Of a DNA stretch of 64,000 nt, positions 11,647-23,912 are shown one piece after another (the first letter of the stretch is position 1; the number at the start of each line of letters is the position of its first letter). The notes below the pieces were generated by a model. The model made no database searches, had not been told where the DNA came from, and saw only the letters and a list, made by a program, of their open reading frames with translations. The DNA is taken from contig CADCSX010000001.1 in NCBI GenBank assembly GCA_902805475.1, positions 62,001-126,000 of the forward strand, given 5' to 3'. Made by a program: the position numbers and the translations under genes. This stretch comes from Entonaema liquescens (lineage: Eukaryota > Ascomycota > Sordariomycetes > Xylariales > Xylariaceae).

Positions 11647-12735
11647 AAAAAGATTGAATATCCTACCTCGTGGGGCGGAAAGATTACATGTAGAGAACCG
11701 AAGGCTAGGGCGAGATTATAGTACGACAACTAAAGGAAGAGTAGGGTAGAGGCAGAAAGCGTAATACAAATACGTATGTGGTACGAATCCAAAGAGGCAA
11801 GAATCTACTTTTAGGTAGGAATTGTGGAATCTTTGAGGGATGGAGAAATGTGAGTCGAGGATAAACACGCCATATACTTACGCCGACGATCTTAGACGAA
11901 TGCATTCCTTCCTCTAGCCGCAAGGCGCTTTCTTTGTTTTACACATGTAGATACCTAGGTACACACTAATACAGGGTACGCAGATCTAGGTATGTATAGG
12001 TAGGTTCCCATTAAAAGAGAGAAGTGCGTACCGAGGTACGTCAAATCTACCCAGCTTCAATATTATTACTACCTACATGTATCTACTTAACTTAGGTAGA
12101 TACCTAGTTAGTAGGTTAGTAGGTAGTAATGACATACTATATTTAATGCCAAAAAGATACCTATAGTACTTGATGTGTACGTAGGTATCTCTAGGTAACG
12201 GCTGTCCCAATTTTTTCTGGTTGTCCGGGGCGCATCTTCAACGGCTGAAAAATAATTAAAGAACAATAAAAAAGACAGATGACGCATTTGTGCTATGAAA
12301 TTGACCTGAAAACAGTTGGTTCAAGTTGTGTCGTTTTCCTTTGGGTCAGTGCTCACGGGTCCGGCCCGCATTTCAAGCCGCTTAGCGTCCTATTTATCCA
12401 ATAGACGACCGAAACAGACGCCAATGCGGATCGGCGCTGGGCATGGCGCAGAATTTTAAGCCGTTCCACCCGATATCCCCACCAATACCTATCTTTTGGG
12501 TGCTCGCTAAGAATCTAAGACTGCGGCGACATCCCTGTCAAAAATGAACTTATCTAGGTAACTTAGCGCGTGTAAACCACAAAAACAATAATGATCCGTT
12601 GGTCGGGAGCGCCGACCAAGCATCTTCTTATCAACTCATCTGCCGTCCGATATCCTATCGTAAGCACACTGACAGATACACGCTATACCTAGTATATATC
12701 AAAATATAGGCTACTAACAGCCATATGCTTGCCTA
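11647..12735. other. Intergenic spacer with TACCTAGGTA-type words
   Basis: About 1.1 kb with no supportable gene. Short palindromic words built from TAGGTA and TACCTA recur (11950-12200) and are also seen in other spacers of this window. A minus-strand frame at 11705-11923 has no features of a protein. Confidence 0.5.
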
Positions 12736-13009
12736 TCCCTCGAGGGCCCAAACAGGGGCCAAAAACTTGACCCATAAAAGCCAAGTCTCGCTACCAGCCG
12801 TTATATCCAGATCTGAGTCGGGACGTGACTTGAGTGGCTATTTTCTATGGTTAATCGTGAGCATAGGCCAAATTCCCACCGAATTCTTAAAGCATAGACA
12901 TATTTAACGGAGAAGCTATTTTATACTGCTTTTTGATACGTCGGAGCGATCAGACTAGTGATGGTCTGTGAAGCGCTAGTTTTTGGCCCCTGTTTGGGCC
13001 CTCGAGGGA
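12736..13009. mobile_element. 274 bp MITE-like element with perfect 32 bp inverted repeats, flanked by TA
   Basis: The left end (12736-12767) starts TCCCTCGAGGGCCC and the right end (12978-13009) is its exact reverse complement over 32 bp. TA lies immediately outside both ends (12734-12735 and 13010-13011). The arm itself starts with a small palindrome, TCCCTCGAGGGA in outline. The 210 bp interior has no coding capacity. TA duplication suggests mobilisation by a Tc1/mariner or pogo/Fot1-like transposase encoded elsewhere. Its ends differ from those of the 11031-11610 element, so it is a separate family. Confidence 0.88.
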
Positions 13010-13011
13010 TA

Positions 13012-13824
13012 CATTGTCAAACTTATAGGGGATATCGTAAAGGAATTTAAATTGCACGTCAAAAGAAAGGAGGGCTTAAAGATACAAAATACGAATGTGG
13101 GACGCGTCATTTAAATTTACGATCTCTTTACAATATAGCAAGGTCTAAGTGGGAATTCTTCAATAGATAGCACTAGTTATCTGTCCAGTTCAATTCAGAA
13201 CGTGGTCCATTCGAATCTACGTGCTAGCTCTTCGGAATAGCGCCTCGAGTAAAACGACGGTGTATCGAATAGAACGCGAATAGAATACGAATCATTCTAC
13301 AAATCACACTATCCCGAGTTAGTGCCCTTCGTGCCTGTGCGTAAGCTTGGCATCTTATCATGTATGAAGCTTAGCATCAAGCTTAGCACCAAGCCGCCAA
13401 GGGACCTGTATAATAAGTAGCAAGGTATATCCCATAGACGGCAGAATGGTTGAATTCGAAGATCGACAACGCAAATTGATTGAATTGCGGCAAGTAAAAG
13501 AGATAAAGGAACAAAAAGCGCCGGGCGGTTTGAAAAGGGCAAATGGTAGTTGATCTCGAGTATTCATTTGGTAATTTTCCCGAGCTCTAGCGTATCACGT
13601 CCTTCTGACGGATGAGGTGGTTTTAACAACCAGCTCAGAGGAATTTCATGCACGTTACCAATGATCTCGAGAGTCTATTAGCTATGAAGCCCGTTTGGGA
13701 ACTCATGCAAGAACCTATGCCCATTCCCTTCATATATGCCTAAGTAATTCGAACTCAAGTACCGGTCTGTCTTGCGTATATATACCACAATACTCACCTC
13801 GGCCGTTTACTGCTAGGTAGGTAC
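13012..13824. other. Intergenic spacer downstream of the carboxylesterase
   Basis: About 800 bp without a supportable gene. Two overlapping minus-strand frames near 13309-13567 are hydrophobic but have no family signature and are not called. The word AAGCTTAGCA is repeated around 13370-13390. Confidence 0.5.
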
Positions 13825-15711
13825 TTATACACCTAACTTCTCTGATAGGGTGCTGATGTATGCACATCGTTCCAGCAGTTTCTCTCTTTCAAGTTCCTGC
13901 CGCCTTGATTCAAAACTTCTCGATTCCATCTCTCCAACTTCCATGTCGTTCATCCATGGGATCTGCATGTTGCTTTCTTGGATAGTAAATTTCTCATCAT
14001 TGTGCTTACTTGTCAATAGACAGGAGCCTGTTCCCAGGGGACCACCAATAAGCTCTAGGTATATCCTCGTGGGACTGGACCCTGAGCTGTCGTGGGGACC
14101 CGGGAATGACTCAGGCCATGATTGAAAGCTTTCATTACCCGCGGAACTCGGGTTCCCTGTATGCGCAAAATTGATGAAAGAATCAGCCATTGACTTGGAG
14201 AGCTTCTGGTCTGCTTGACTGATTTGGCCCTCGGGAAGCACGCCATTGAATATGTAATTCGTGTCGCTACCGTGACTTGCACCAACGTAAGACATGCCAG
14301 CCGCCTTGAACATGGGAGCAAGCATGCTCTGGTTCAAATCATAGAGGCGGACACCTGGGAAGGTGGCATCGAGCGCTTTGGATTGTTTGGACATCTCGTA
14401 GCCGAACTCGATCGACGAACACGTAAATAAGAGGTCGCGCAGGATGCGAGAGACGCGAAAGTAATGAACAGGCGCATCCGAATCCGATTCGCTCTTGTGA
14501 GACTTGTAGTTTTCGGCTTCTTCTACGAAATCAGATATAGGGTAGTGAGAAAAGAGGTCTTCGTAATCCTTCTCAGTGAGAGCATGAGCAAACTTATTAA
14601 TCGCGCTCTTCATGTCTTCCTCCTTCTGGAAGATAGAAGCCGGGCCGGCGTTGGTGGCACCATCATCTTGAACCCAACCAAAGACCATTGGAATGCCTTT
14701 AACGAACTTTCCAGATTTGAACAATATCGATTGACGATCTGGTATGAGATCGTCATCAACTGAGGGAATGAAGGTGAAGAGGCCAGCTGGTGGATGATTG
14801 CTGACCGAATAGTCCATAGCTGTTCCAATCAGCTTTTCCATAGGTGCCTCTCTTAGACACTTGAGAGCTTCATGACTTCCCTCGGCACAATCAAGCATAT
14901 TAGCGACAGCGAGAGTATGTGTCTCCGTGGCATCGCTAGTGATATTTAAAGCCGTCCCAGGAGGCCCAGACATGACCCAACCCTGGGTAAAGGGAACACC
15001 TCTTTCGCCTCCATACGTCATCGGATGAAGCGATATGAAGGTTCCCCCGGCACTCAAGCCAAACGCAGTAATTCTTTTTGGGTCGCCACCGAATGCTACG
15101 ATATTGTCTTTGACCCATTGGAACCCTGCTCGCTGGTCTCTCATCCCAACGTTCAGTGAATTCTGATCCTTCAGTACGGGAAGCCGTGCAAACCCGAAGA
15201 TGCTAAGGCGATAGTTGATTGAGACATAGATAATCGGTTTCTTTAACGAGACCGAGAGCGTGATCAGGTTACTAAGATCAAAATGGGAATCGTATGCGGA
15301 ACCTTTAACCACTCCGCCGCCGTGAAGCCAAACCACGACAGGCAGTTTATCCCCAGCTGTAGTGCCTGCAGGCCTCTAAATTCGGAGATTTAAGCAATCC
15401 TCGCTGATCGCTGGCGTCTCGTCGAAGAAAGGCGGTATGCCAGACTTAGATTGTGGGCATGCTGCGCCCGGGGCGGTAGCGTCGACTTCGCTACCTTCTG
15501 GCGGCGTATAGGGTTCCGGCGGAGCGAAGCGCCGGTTACATGAAGTATCATGAGCATATCTGATATTCTGGAAATGCTCTACGGAGTTCTGTGTCGTGCC
15601 GCGATACGTGATCGTGTCCCCCTGGAGCTTCACGACAGGGTCCTCTGCAGCAGCAGCAAAACAGCTGAACACCCTACAAAATAAGATGGCCTGTAACATG
15701 ACCAGAGCCAT
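13825..15711 (-). pseudogene. Type-B carboxylesterase/lipase with an in-frame TAG
   Basis: One continuous frame of 629 codons from ATG 15711, interrupted only by TAG at codon 112 (15378-15376). The start begins MALVMLQAILFC, a signal peptide ending near AAAAEDP; the frame extends further upstream but without ATG. Family motifs flank the stop on both sides: SEDCLNLRI just before, then VVVWLHGGG (oxyanion hole), the nucleophile elbow AFGLSAGG near residue 220, and the catalytic His in GASHGSD. No intron can remove the TAG because no GT lies between the conserved SEDCLNLRI and the stop. With the stop, the product is a 111-residue fragment with no active site. Options are a recent nonsense mutation, readthrough or a sequencing error. 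The rest shows no decay. Confidence 0.85.
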
Positions 15712-16266
15712 AGTCTCGATGAAATGCAGTGTTTGATACGAAAAGGCATGGACCACAGGCGTAGTGAAGATATGGAGATGTTTTGGTCTAGTGGTATCAA
15801 GCTCGAGGGAAGAAATTGAACAGCAAGGCGGGGGATTGTAGGAGACTGTTGACTGACAAACATAAAAGAAAGTAATGTTGGTGCGTGGAAATCGTTGTGC
15901 GACACGACATGTACCAATGGGTTGGGTACATCGATGATGCTACTACTATTAGCAGACTTCTAGTCAGTTACAATCGAGATGAATGGGTCGCGTTATTGGA
16001 AAGCTACCTAACCAGGTACATTAACAACCAATGATATATCACAAAGTGGCCCAAAAGGGCATACGGTTCTTTCTAAGGCTTTGTAAGAGCGCAACTAATA
16101 AAAGCACGGAAATAAATTGGTAATTAGAAGACTCAAGATTTTGCATGAAATCTCTCGATTGTAAAACAGGGGTTAGTAAACTCCCAAAAGCGTGTATCTA
16201 GCCCTTATTCCTGCAATGTTGGGTAGGTATGTAGGTATATAGTACCTATTCATAGGCAATATTCAT
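15712..16266. other. Intergenic spacer
   Basis: About 555 bp between two minus-strand genes; it should hold the carboxylesterase promoter and the 3' end of the acetyltransferase gene. No feature recognised. Confidence 0.5.
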
Positions 16267-16830
16267 CTATGCTGCATCCACGGCAGCAGGATCCGTAACC
16301 ACATCCTTCTCTAGCTCAACAAAACACAAGTCGTCCGGCAAAGTTAGGCCGGCAAACCACTCGCGCGGAAACTGTGTCAACTCTCCCGTCTTGCTGTATC
16401 CGCAGCGTAAATACCACACGATGAGCTCCTGGCGGGATGACAGAGCGTTGAGTCCTAGTTTCCTAACACTCCACCTTTGTTTACAGTACTCTTCAGCGTA
16501 GGTCAGCACTTTGCGTCCAATACCGCCTCGATGAAGATGCCGGTTAACCGCAAGCATGTAGATGCGAGCAGTGTCGGCACTGCGCTTGGAAACACCTACG
16601 GAGCCCAGCAAGACACCGTTTTCGTCCGTAGCCATGAGGTATGCGCTGTCGGGCTTGGTGATGTTGCTTAGGATCTCCTCGACTTTGATGCTGAACTGTG
16701 CCGCAAGAGTCATATCCCCCGTCCAATTCTCTCTGCTGTCCTCGGCACGGAATGCAGATTGTACCAATTGTTGAATCTGTGCGGCGTCGTTTGGTGCTGC
16801 GACGCGGAACTGGGGGTTTCCGTTTGCCAT
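16267..16830 (-). CDS. GNAT-family N-acetyltransferase, 187 residues
   Basis: Single-exon gene from ATG 16830. The GNAT fold is visible: an N-terminal FRVAAPNDAAQIQQLV strand-helix, a central LLGSVGVSKR strand, then ARIYMLAVNRHLHRGGIGRKV carrying the acetyl-CoA pyrophosphate loop (RGGIGR) near residues 102-107, and a C-terminal WYLRCGYSKTGE as in small-molecule acetyltransferases. Length is normal. No targeting signal, so probably cytosolic. The acceptor substrate cannot be read from sequence. Confidence 0.92.
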   Translation of the reverse strand: MANGNPQFRVAAPNDAAQIQQLVQSAFRAEDSRENWTGDMTLAAQFSIKVEEILSNITKPDSAYLMATDENGVLLGSVGVSKRSADTARIYMLAVNRHLHRGGIGRKVLTYAEEYCKQRWSVRKLGLNALSSRQELIVWYLRCGYSKTGELTQFPREWFAGLTLPDDLCFVELEKDVVTDPAAVDAA

Positions 16831-17498
16831 CTTGTTGGGGGGCTGGAATCCAATCTACAAAGTTGGGGCAGTAGAGGTAATAGAAATGTTAGGTATGTCG
16901 ATGGTGAAAAGTTATTAGGAAATGCATGTGCTACGTTTGTCGAGGACTAAAGGATTGCTTGAATACCTACCTATATATTTAATTTACAGCACGAAATAAT
17001 TGACATTCATTTTGCGATTGCGGAGTTGTTATTGGTGTGTAGGATGGAGCCATGTAATAACAAGGGTTTAAATGTTCAGGTTTAATAAAAAGGGCGTATA
17101 AGGAAGAGGAAGGTATAAAATATTATGAGGGGTATTATTGAGACCTATGATAGTCAAGTCTAGGCCTTAAGGCTAGGACCTGAATCTTTGCGGCCCCAAC
17201 ACTAAAATTATCACGCATCCGAACTATTCTACAAGAAGGGCGTAACGAGGGGTATCGTAGAGAGAGCCTTGATAATTTGGCGAGAAGGATTCTCCTATCC
17301 TCAGCCCATAACTGATCCTTTCAAGATACATCTCGAAATCCTATGTGAATATGCCGTGAGCACATCAGGTCATCCAGCTCAGCAACATCACAAAACCTCA
17401 TCAACCTAGACACATGTAATCATCTAATGAACGATTTTGCTGATCTACATAACCAACATCTCATCATTCGTAATGTAGAAACAATAGTTGAAGTAGAC
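16831..17498. other. Intergenic spacer
   Basis: About 670 bp between minus-strand genes, holding the acetyltransferase promoter and the 3' region of the zinc-finger gene. No RNA gene, repeat or conserved frame seen. Confidence 0.5.
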
Positions 17499-19196
17499 CT
17501 AGAAACCGTAACTGGTTAAAACATCAGCCGACGAACCCCTGAGTCCGTGGCGACCGCGGTAATGATTTACGATCGTCTGCTTCGATTGTAACTTTGCCTG
17601 ACAACCCTCCTCTGAACAAGGGATCGGTTCGTCGAAAGGAGCTTGCATCAGCTGGTGGCTGGAGGAAGGTTTATGTTTTCGCGCATGATGCGTTGCTACG
17701 CATCCCTTACTCTTGTAGTCGAGATTGCATTCAATGCAAAGAAAGCGTCTCCGACCATCGATAGTAGTAACACGCGACTGAATGCCAGATATCATAATAT
17801 TCTCTGTGCCCTCCGTATTGGAAGGCTCCGTACTCTCGGTTCTTGGTTCCGAACCTGCAGTTGAAGCTTCGGGGTTGGGGGGTGGGTACGAATGTTCGTT
17901 CATCATGGAATTAGAGCCTGTAGAGTTGGAAGAAACTGTCGACACCGAACCTCCAGCCGAAGCCCCAGGAATCTTGAAGGCGTTCGAACCGCAGCCAGTA
18001 TCGGAGGGGGTGGAGCCAGCACTAGTCACCGGCACCAAACCCGTGGTTGAAGCTCTGGACTTGGGATCGACTGCAGATGCCAGGCTTGTAGTTGACATCG
18101 CGAGAGCGGCGGCGGCGATATAACTGGGTCTAGTCACTGATACTGGACTTGTAGATGTAGTTGCGAAACCAGCGGGCATCCTAGGACTGCGGGTAGCGTT
18201 ATAGCTAGAAGTAAAGGCATTGAGATTAGTTTCTAATACTGGATCCGCAATTGGCCTTCCAGTATCGGCGTTGCCAGAACATCGAATGGTCACATGCCCT
18301 GAAGCAATAGAACCACAAATAATGGTACCAGAGACGACGGAATCACGACCAACTATCAAGACCGAATCTGCACTTTGGTATGTAGAGTCGGCGGGTGTGA
18401 TGGGACTCTGGCTGGTCATGGCACTAGATGTGATAGGATTGGGGACAGCTGCCGGGTCTGGATTTGCGGCTACGCTTCTAGAACTGATACTGGGACTCTG
18501 TCTGGCCATAGAAGCAGAGGCGCTACAACTGCGACTAGCTGCATATGCTGAATCCGCATATAAATTCCCAAGATTGGTGTAGCTTCCAGAGCCGTAACCA
18601 GTCATACCGTCAGATGTGATGGAGTTGGGACTAATTTTTGATACCAAGCCTTCAGCCGAAGTTTCGGAATCGACGAAAGCGGCAGAATTGCGACTGTCTT
18701 TCTCCGGAACGGGAGTAATGTACTTGTGACTAGCTGATGATACTGGCTCTACAGTTGGAGCATCAGAGTCGGCAAGAGTGTCATAACCCTTGCTAATCAT
18801 AGGACCAGAGTCGATGGAACTAGGACTATTTGCTGCTAGACTATCGTAGCTAGAGTCTGCATCCCTAGAGTTGATCATCGCGCTACCAATGATAACATGT
18901 CAGTATTCTAGAAGAAGCAAATGCTTTGCTAATAAGAAACCCCAGTGGGGGGATACGAGAACCAGCTCATACAAAGAAGTATCCACCGGAAGATAAGTCA
19001 CCGCGACCAAAGATGCTCACAGCTACCTTCGGGGAAAGGGATATGCATTGTAACTGGAACTGAAATAGACTTACAGGTGCGCAAGAGCTCGCTTGCTAAT
19101 GACACTAGCCTCTGGCAAAGATGCCCGGCGCTTTTGCGGAAGCGTAGATGAGACAGCCTTTAGCTGAAGGGAGTTTCTGTGGGTTTCGTCGTCCAT
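17499..19196 (-). CDS. Ser/Thr-rich protein with two C-terminal C2H2 zinc fingers
   Basis: Two exons, 19196..19075 and 18882..17499, about 501 residues. Exon 1 begins MDDETHRNSLQLK. The intron has a GTAAGT donor, an ACTGAC branch-like word and a GGTAG acceptor, and joins in phase. The first 370 residues are low-complexity (Ser, Thr, Ala, Pro), unlikely to fold. Near the C-terminus lie two finger-like motifs: C-x2-C-x12-H-x4-H in FLCIECNLDYKSKG, and C-x4-C-x12-H-x4-H starting CSEEGCQAKL. It may be a DNA-binding regulator; targets unknown. The opposite strand is also open in places (17782-18582), an effect of composition. Confidence 0.75.
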
Positions 19197-20913
19197 CTTT
19201 GGTTGTTGTTCGAAAGACCTATGAATTTGTCTGTCAGATTGTTGATTGAATTAAGTTAAAAAATAAAAACATTTACTGTAATGGGAGCTAGGTGGTGTAT
19301 CGAAATCTTAAGCTCGATGGCGCTAACCGTCGACAGGTTACACTACACTGTAGGCGTGCCCTGATATTATTTAGGCAGTTAATTCACTGGGTCGATAAGG
19401 TGGTATTTAACTAGCAACTACGGCCAAGCCTGTACTTACCTGTACTTACCATGGTAGCGGCTTATCGTGAATCAAAAGGCAAGCAGTCGGCGTGTGATAT
19501 GTTATCGTACACTGAGAACTAGCTACCGAGGTGAGCGTATCAGCAGGTATGTGCTACTCGTCGTGTTGATTCACTAGTCGATTCTATATCAAGGAGAAGG
19601 AGCATTGATAGAAAAGATATGTATATTCGTATGCTTATATTTCTAGTATGCCTCGTGTAGCTCCACACACTGTACTAGGCTGATATATTTAAGGCCAGTA
19701 AGGTAGAATCCTACTACAGCGAAGTTTAAAAATATCCCACTTTTGGTAGGATATTACTAAGTTATAGATAAATGGGGCGAACTTCTAAATACAATCATAG
19801 AGCATTACGAATATCTGAGTAGGGTGAGGCATTCGTGGTTAGGATGAGACGCGGATTGACGGATATGGAAAATGGTGAGTATGGCTTCCAAATGCCACCA
19901 TGGAACATATGGGTCGGCGTTTAGAGTAGTAGAAGTAATTCACAGATTCAACATTGGGGACTGGGTAGGTACCTAAGAATGTGTAATAGAATGTACGCAC
20001 ACATTCTAGTGGTTCGTAAGCGGTGACGTTGAAAAATAATAGAAGCTGGCATGGGATATGAATAAATTCATAGGATTTTAGTATACCTATAACCTATAAG
20101 GGGGCGGCGGCGCTTTCAAAAGAGTATAGAAAGGCAAGCGTTAATAGGTCGCTACTAGTACTGGACAGCTACCACTCAGCGGCGAAGCTTATGCTTATAG
20201 TATTAACTCTACGTATGAAATAAGTCAAAGGGCTCTTTCTGATAGACGATGTCTACCTATTATCCTACTTGTTAACAATTTAAGTGTATAGGCAGCGTTT
20301 AGGAACTCTTGTGATTAGAAAAATTACAGAACAATTAGATGGTCTTTTGGCACGTCCACTTTTGGTGACGACAATAAGATATTTATATCGTACATGTTAA
20401 GTATGTGTCGTGCTTCGAGACGTGTCAATGGATAAATGCCACATTGATAATCATGGTTGAAAATGGCGTTTTTTTCTTCTTTCAATTATTGCCTTTGCTT
20501 AATCTACAAGTCTCTTATGAATGTTTTAAGAATCCCTATATAAGTTGCGTATTGCTACTATATAACTTATTACTAAGGTCTAACACACATTTCGAATAGA
20601 TTTGCCCACTGACGTTGTGGGGATTATACGCCGAGACGGAATTGGACGTGGATATTAATAGCGTTAACTAGTACCGTGTACCCGGGTCTCCGAGTAGCCC
20701 GAGCGCAAACGCCGGGGCTTACTTGCATTGGTCCCGATCGAGAGAACCTTGGACGAAATCATGACGTCAGAGCTTTCCACAGAGTCCGGTCAGTCCGGAA
20801 TAGGTCAATACAATATTGATTGCCACCTGGAGGGTATAAGACTGCTGCTTGGTTGCTTCAATAATAGGTTGTCAACTGGTCTTCTTGTTACAGCCGTTAC
20901 AGTTGATTCAAAA
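19197..20913. other. Intergenic spacer between divergent genes
   Basis: About 1.7 kb containing the promoters of the zinc-finger gene (minus) and the phosphate carrier (plus). No conserved frame was found. The carrier frame remains open upstream of its chosen start to an ATG at 20761, so a longer N-terminus is possible but unlike the family. Confidence 0.5.
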
Positions 20914-21924
20914 ATGAGTTCTTCGAGTATAACACCTACCTTCGGCGCAGGAGATTATGTCAAGTTCTTTGGCGCCGGCGCCCTTGCGGCAACCCTCACC
21001 CATGGGGTAAGTACCTACATATTAAAAAAAAAAAAAAAAAAGCTATGACATCACCTAACAACCTCAAAGGCTGCAACTCCTATCGATGTAGTGAAGACGA
21101 GGATCCAGGTGGATGATTCGATGAAAGGGCTCAACATGGTCAGGGCTGCACGGCAAATAGTAGCCAAGGAGGGCGCCTCGGCTCTATTGACGGGCTTTGG
21201 GCCTACTGCCGTCGGTTATCTAGTACAGGGGGGCGGAAAATTTGCAGGATATGAGTTCTTCAAGAAGAAATTTATCGATATGACGGGGTCCCAGGAGAAG
21301 GCAACACAGCGCCGTACAGCTATTTACCTTGGCGCCAGCGCGACTGCTGAATTCTTCGCCGACATTGCGCTGTGTCCGCTCGAGGCTACGCGAATTCGCC
21401 TGGTCTCCCAGCGCGGCTTCGCATCTGGGCTTACATCGGGCTTCATGCGTCTAGCTAGGGAAGAGGGGATACGGGGATTTTACTCCGGCTTCATACCATT
21501 GCTCTTCAAACAGGTGCCGTACGCGGTGGGACAGTTTTCGGTGCACGAGGCGGCAGTCGAGGTTATATACCGCACGATGGGACCCGAGCGGAAAGCTAAG
21601 TTAACTCAATTACAGTCAACGGGAGTGGAACTGAGTTCTGGTGTTGTAGCTGGTGTTGCCGCTGCCGTACTCTCCCACCCGGCTGATACGTTACTGTCGG
21701 CTATCAACAAGGGCGCGGGCGATCCGAAACAAGGTGTGACGAGTAGGATGTTCTCACTCGCACGGGAGTTTGGCCCTAGGAGATTATTACTGGCGGGCTT
21801 GGGTCCGCGAATAGTAATGACGTGCGGCCTAGTCGCTGGTCAATTCGTTATCTACGCGCAATGTAAAACGCTCGTAGGCGCACCGCCGGGTATAGAGATT
21901 CATAAGGAAGCGTCACTGAGTTAA
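20914..21924 (+). CDS. Mitochondrial phosphate carrier (Mir1/Pic-like)
   Basis: Exons 20914..21006 and 21070..21924 give 315 residues, the usual length of mitochondrial carriers. Three tandem repeats each begin with the carrier signature: PIDVVKTRIQ, PLEATRIRLV and PADTLLSAIN. The third, degenerate form (P-A-D-T-L-L-S) and VKFFGAGALAATLTHG are typical of the phosphate carrier, which imports phosphate with protons across the inner membrane. The start MSSSSITP matches the short N-terminus expected before the first helix. The intron carries an 18-base A run (21024-21041). The GG/GT splice is in phase 0. Confidence 0.9.
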
Positions 21925-22006
21925 AGGGGTCATAGAGAGATGACGGACATAGATTTACTTTAATATAATAATTCAATCCAAGCATAGTTTGAGAAGGGGT
22001 TGTAAT

Positions 22007-22906
22007 TTATCTAATACGCCCCTGTGTTGGCCAGATGCCCATTGCTTTCCAAAATCCCCTACCATCCAGTGCTCTTCCCACTGACGACGTGTCTCTCGGG
22101 AGCGCCTTGACGCCCTCTTCTACCATGAGCTCACCAACCCAATTGAGCAACTCCCTCTGCCTCTCGATCTTGGCAATTGAGATGTTAGCTTGGTCGGCGC
22201 TTCTTTCAGCATTTTGTAAAGTCTGGATCGCCCAATCCTGTGCCAAATCCCACCAGTCATAGACATGCATGTCACTTAGAAGCCACCGCTTCTTAGGAGT
22301 AAAATCTCGATGTAACGCGACAATGGCTCTGGCGACATCCTCGCCGTGGATAACGTGAAGTGCGCCCTTCTTCTTTAGATCAGACTTTGCCTTCACCACA
22401 CGGTCTATCCAATCCCGCGGCTGTCGGGATTTTCCGTACAATCCGGCAAGGTTTAGCACAGCACCCTCCGAACACGCCATTAGCTCGTCCTCGGCGATTG
22501 CACGGGAGTCGGTATGCTCATAGGGTGACGACTCATCCTGCCATTCCGGAGCCGTCCAAATACTTGTGGCCCCTAGTTGTATAAAGTGCGGCTTGGGGCG
22601 ACCAGGCTTTTCATGTGTGGATTCGTACATGCGCACCAGTTGCTTAGCCTGGCCTTCTCCCTGGAGCGGGAATGTGATCAGTACCGTCTCGGCGACCGGT
22701 AACACCTCAAACGGCTCCGTGTCGCTCGATTTGGGATCAAACTGGAACCGAATTGTATCATCCCGGCCATCTCTGGTTGTGGCTGCATACTTAATCTGCT
22801 CTCGCTTTAGGAGCGGAATAAGGAATGCCGAAGTCCAACCTGCTCCAAGTATGAGTAGACTGACTCTATCATCTTTACTCTCATCAATGGACTTTGATAT
22901 TTGCAT
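22007..22906 (-). CDS. NAD(P)-binding Rossmann-fold protein (atypical extended SDR-like)
   Basis: Single exon, 299 residues from ATG 22906. The N-terminal strand-turn-helix LLILGAGWTSAFL is a nucleotide-binding glycine loop; the order that follows (TTRDGR after the second strand, LITFPLQG, then LNLAGLYG) matches the fungal and bacterial YeeZ-like epimerase/dehydrogenase group. The usual SDR Tyr-x3-Lys pair is not obvious. Its 3' end is 82 bp from the 3' end of the phosphate carrier (convergent). Function beyond NAD(P) binding is not determinable. Confidence 0.8.
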   Translation of the reverse strand: MQISKSIDESKDDRVSLLILGAGWTSAFLIPLLKREQIKYAATTRDGRDDTIRFQFDPKSSDTEPFEVLPVAETVLITFPLQGEGQAKQLVRMYESTHEKPGRPKPHFIQLGATSIWTAPEWQDESSPYEHTDSRAIAEDELMACSEGAVLNLAGLYGKSRQPRDWIDRVVKAKSDLKKKGALHVIHGEDVARAIVALHRDFTPKKRWLLSDMHVYDWWDLAQDWAIQTLQNAERSADQANISIAKIERQRELLNWVGELMVEEGVKALPRDTSSVGRALDGRGFWKAMGIWPTQGRIR

Positions 22907-23215
22907 ATTGTATGTTTGGGACTGGATATAACGTTTCGTGATATTTACCTCGCGTAGCTCTGAGGAAGGAATTCGGTGGATACGTAGGTACCTAACATTA
23001 ATAGTTATTAAGTACCTATGGACATGCGTTAAGGCGGAGGAGAGACCGGCTTTCCACCTAGTGCCCGTTTTTAGGTTAGGTACATGTGGTCCTATCGACT
23101 ATGTACCTATATACCTACACAAGCACCTAATACATGTAGGTAGTAGTCCTGTGCGTTACCCCGTATCTTCACGTCTTACTTTACCAAGTTCCGTTAAGTT
23201 CTTTTAACCGTTGGA
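22907..23215. other. Short spacer rich in GTACCTA words
   Basis: Contains the promoter of the Rossmann-fold gene and several GTAGGTACCTA-like words (22980-23140). No gene seen. Confidence 0.5.
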
Positions 23216-23770
23216 AAATCCGTAAAAATATAAAATCCGTCTTTTTACAATTATCTTTATATAAAAATTTAAAATAATAAATATTAATAATTATTAATTT
23301 ATATTTAACATTTAAATTTTTTTTAAATATTTAAATATATAAAATTTTTAAAATTATTTATATAAAAATTTTTTTTTTTAAAAATATTTTAAATTTTTTT
23401 TTAAATTTTTAAATTTTTAATTATTTAATTAATTAATTAAAATTAATAATTATTATAATTTTATAATTTTATAATTTTATAATTTCGTAATTTTATAATT
23501 TTAAAAATTTTTAAAAATAATTTTATAAATAAATTTATTTATTTTACGTTTATTTATATATATATATATATATATTATATAATTTTCCGTTATTTTTATT
23601 ATTATTTTTATTAATTTTTATAATATTTATATTTTTTTTATAAACGCGTAAATATTTAAAATTAAATTAAATATTTAAAAATTTAAAAATTTTTTATTTA
23701 ATATTTATTTAACCTTAAAATTTTAAACGTTTAAATAAATAAACGATAATATTACGGTAAATTAACAGTT
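23216..23770. repeat. A/T block, probable RIP-degraded repeat
   Basis: About 550 bp that is nearly all A and T, with a TA dinucleotide run at about 23556-23580 and sharp edges against normal-composition DNA. The few remaining C bases sit almost only in CG. No coding frame. Probably a RIP-mutated transposon fragment. Confidence 0.7.
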
Positions 23771-23912
23771 AAAAATATTTAGCAAAACTTGGTAAAGTAA
23801 TGGTTACTCTTAAGTAATTTGAAATTGGTACTTATCCCATCCCATCCATTAGGTTGGTCAGCCTCATCAATTATAGTAGTACTTTAACATAAGTGTACCT
23901 ATTTACGCGTGC

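Noticed and set aside
17782..18582. Two plus-strand frames opposite the C2H2 gene
   Set aside because: Shadow of a Ser/Thr/Ala-rich coding sequence, which rarely contains stops on the complement.
20761..20913. Upstream ATG for the phosphate carrier
   Set aside because: The extra 51 residues have no match to carrier N-termini; the ATG at 20914 gives the expected length.
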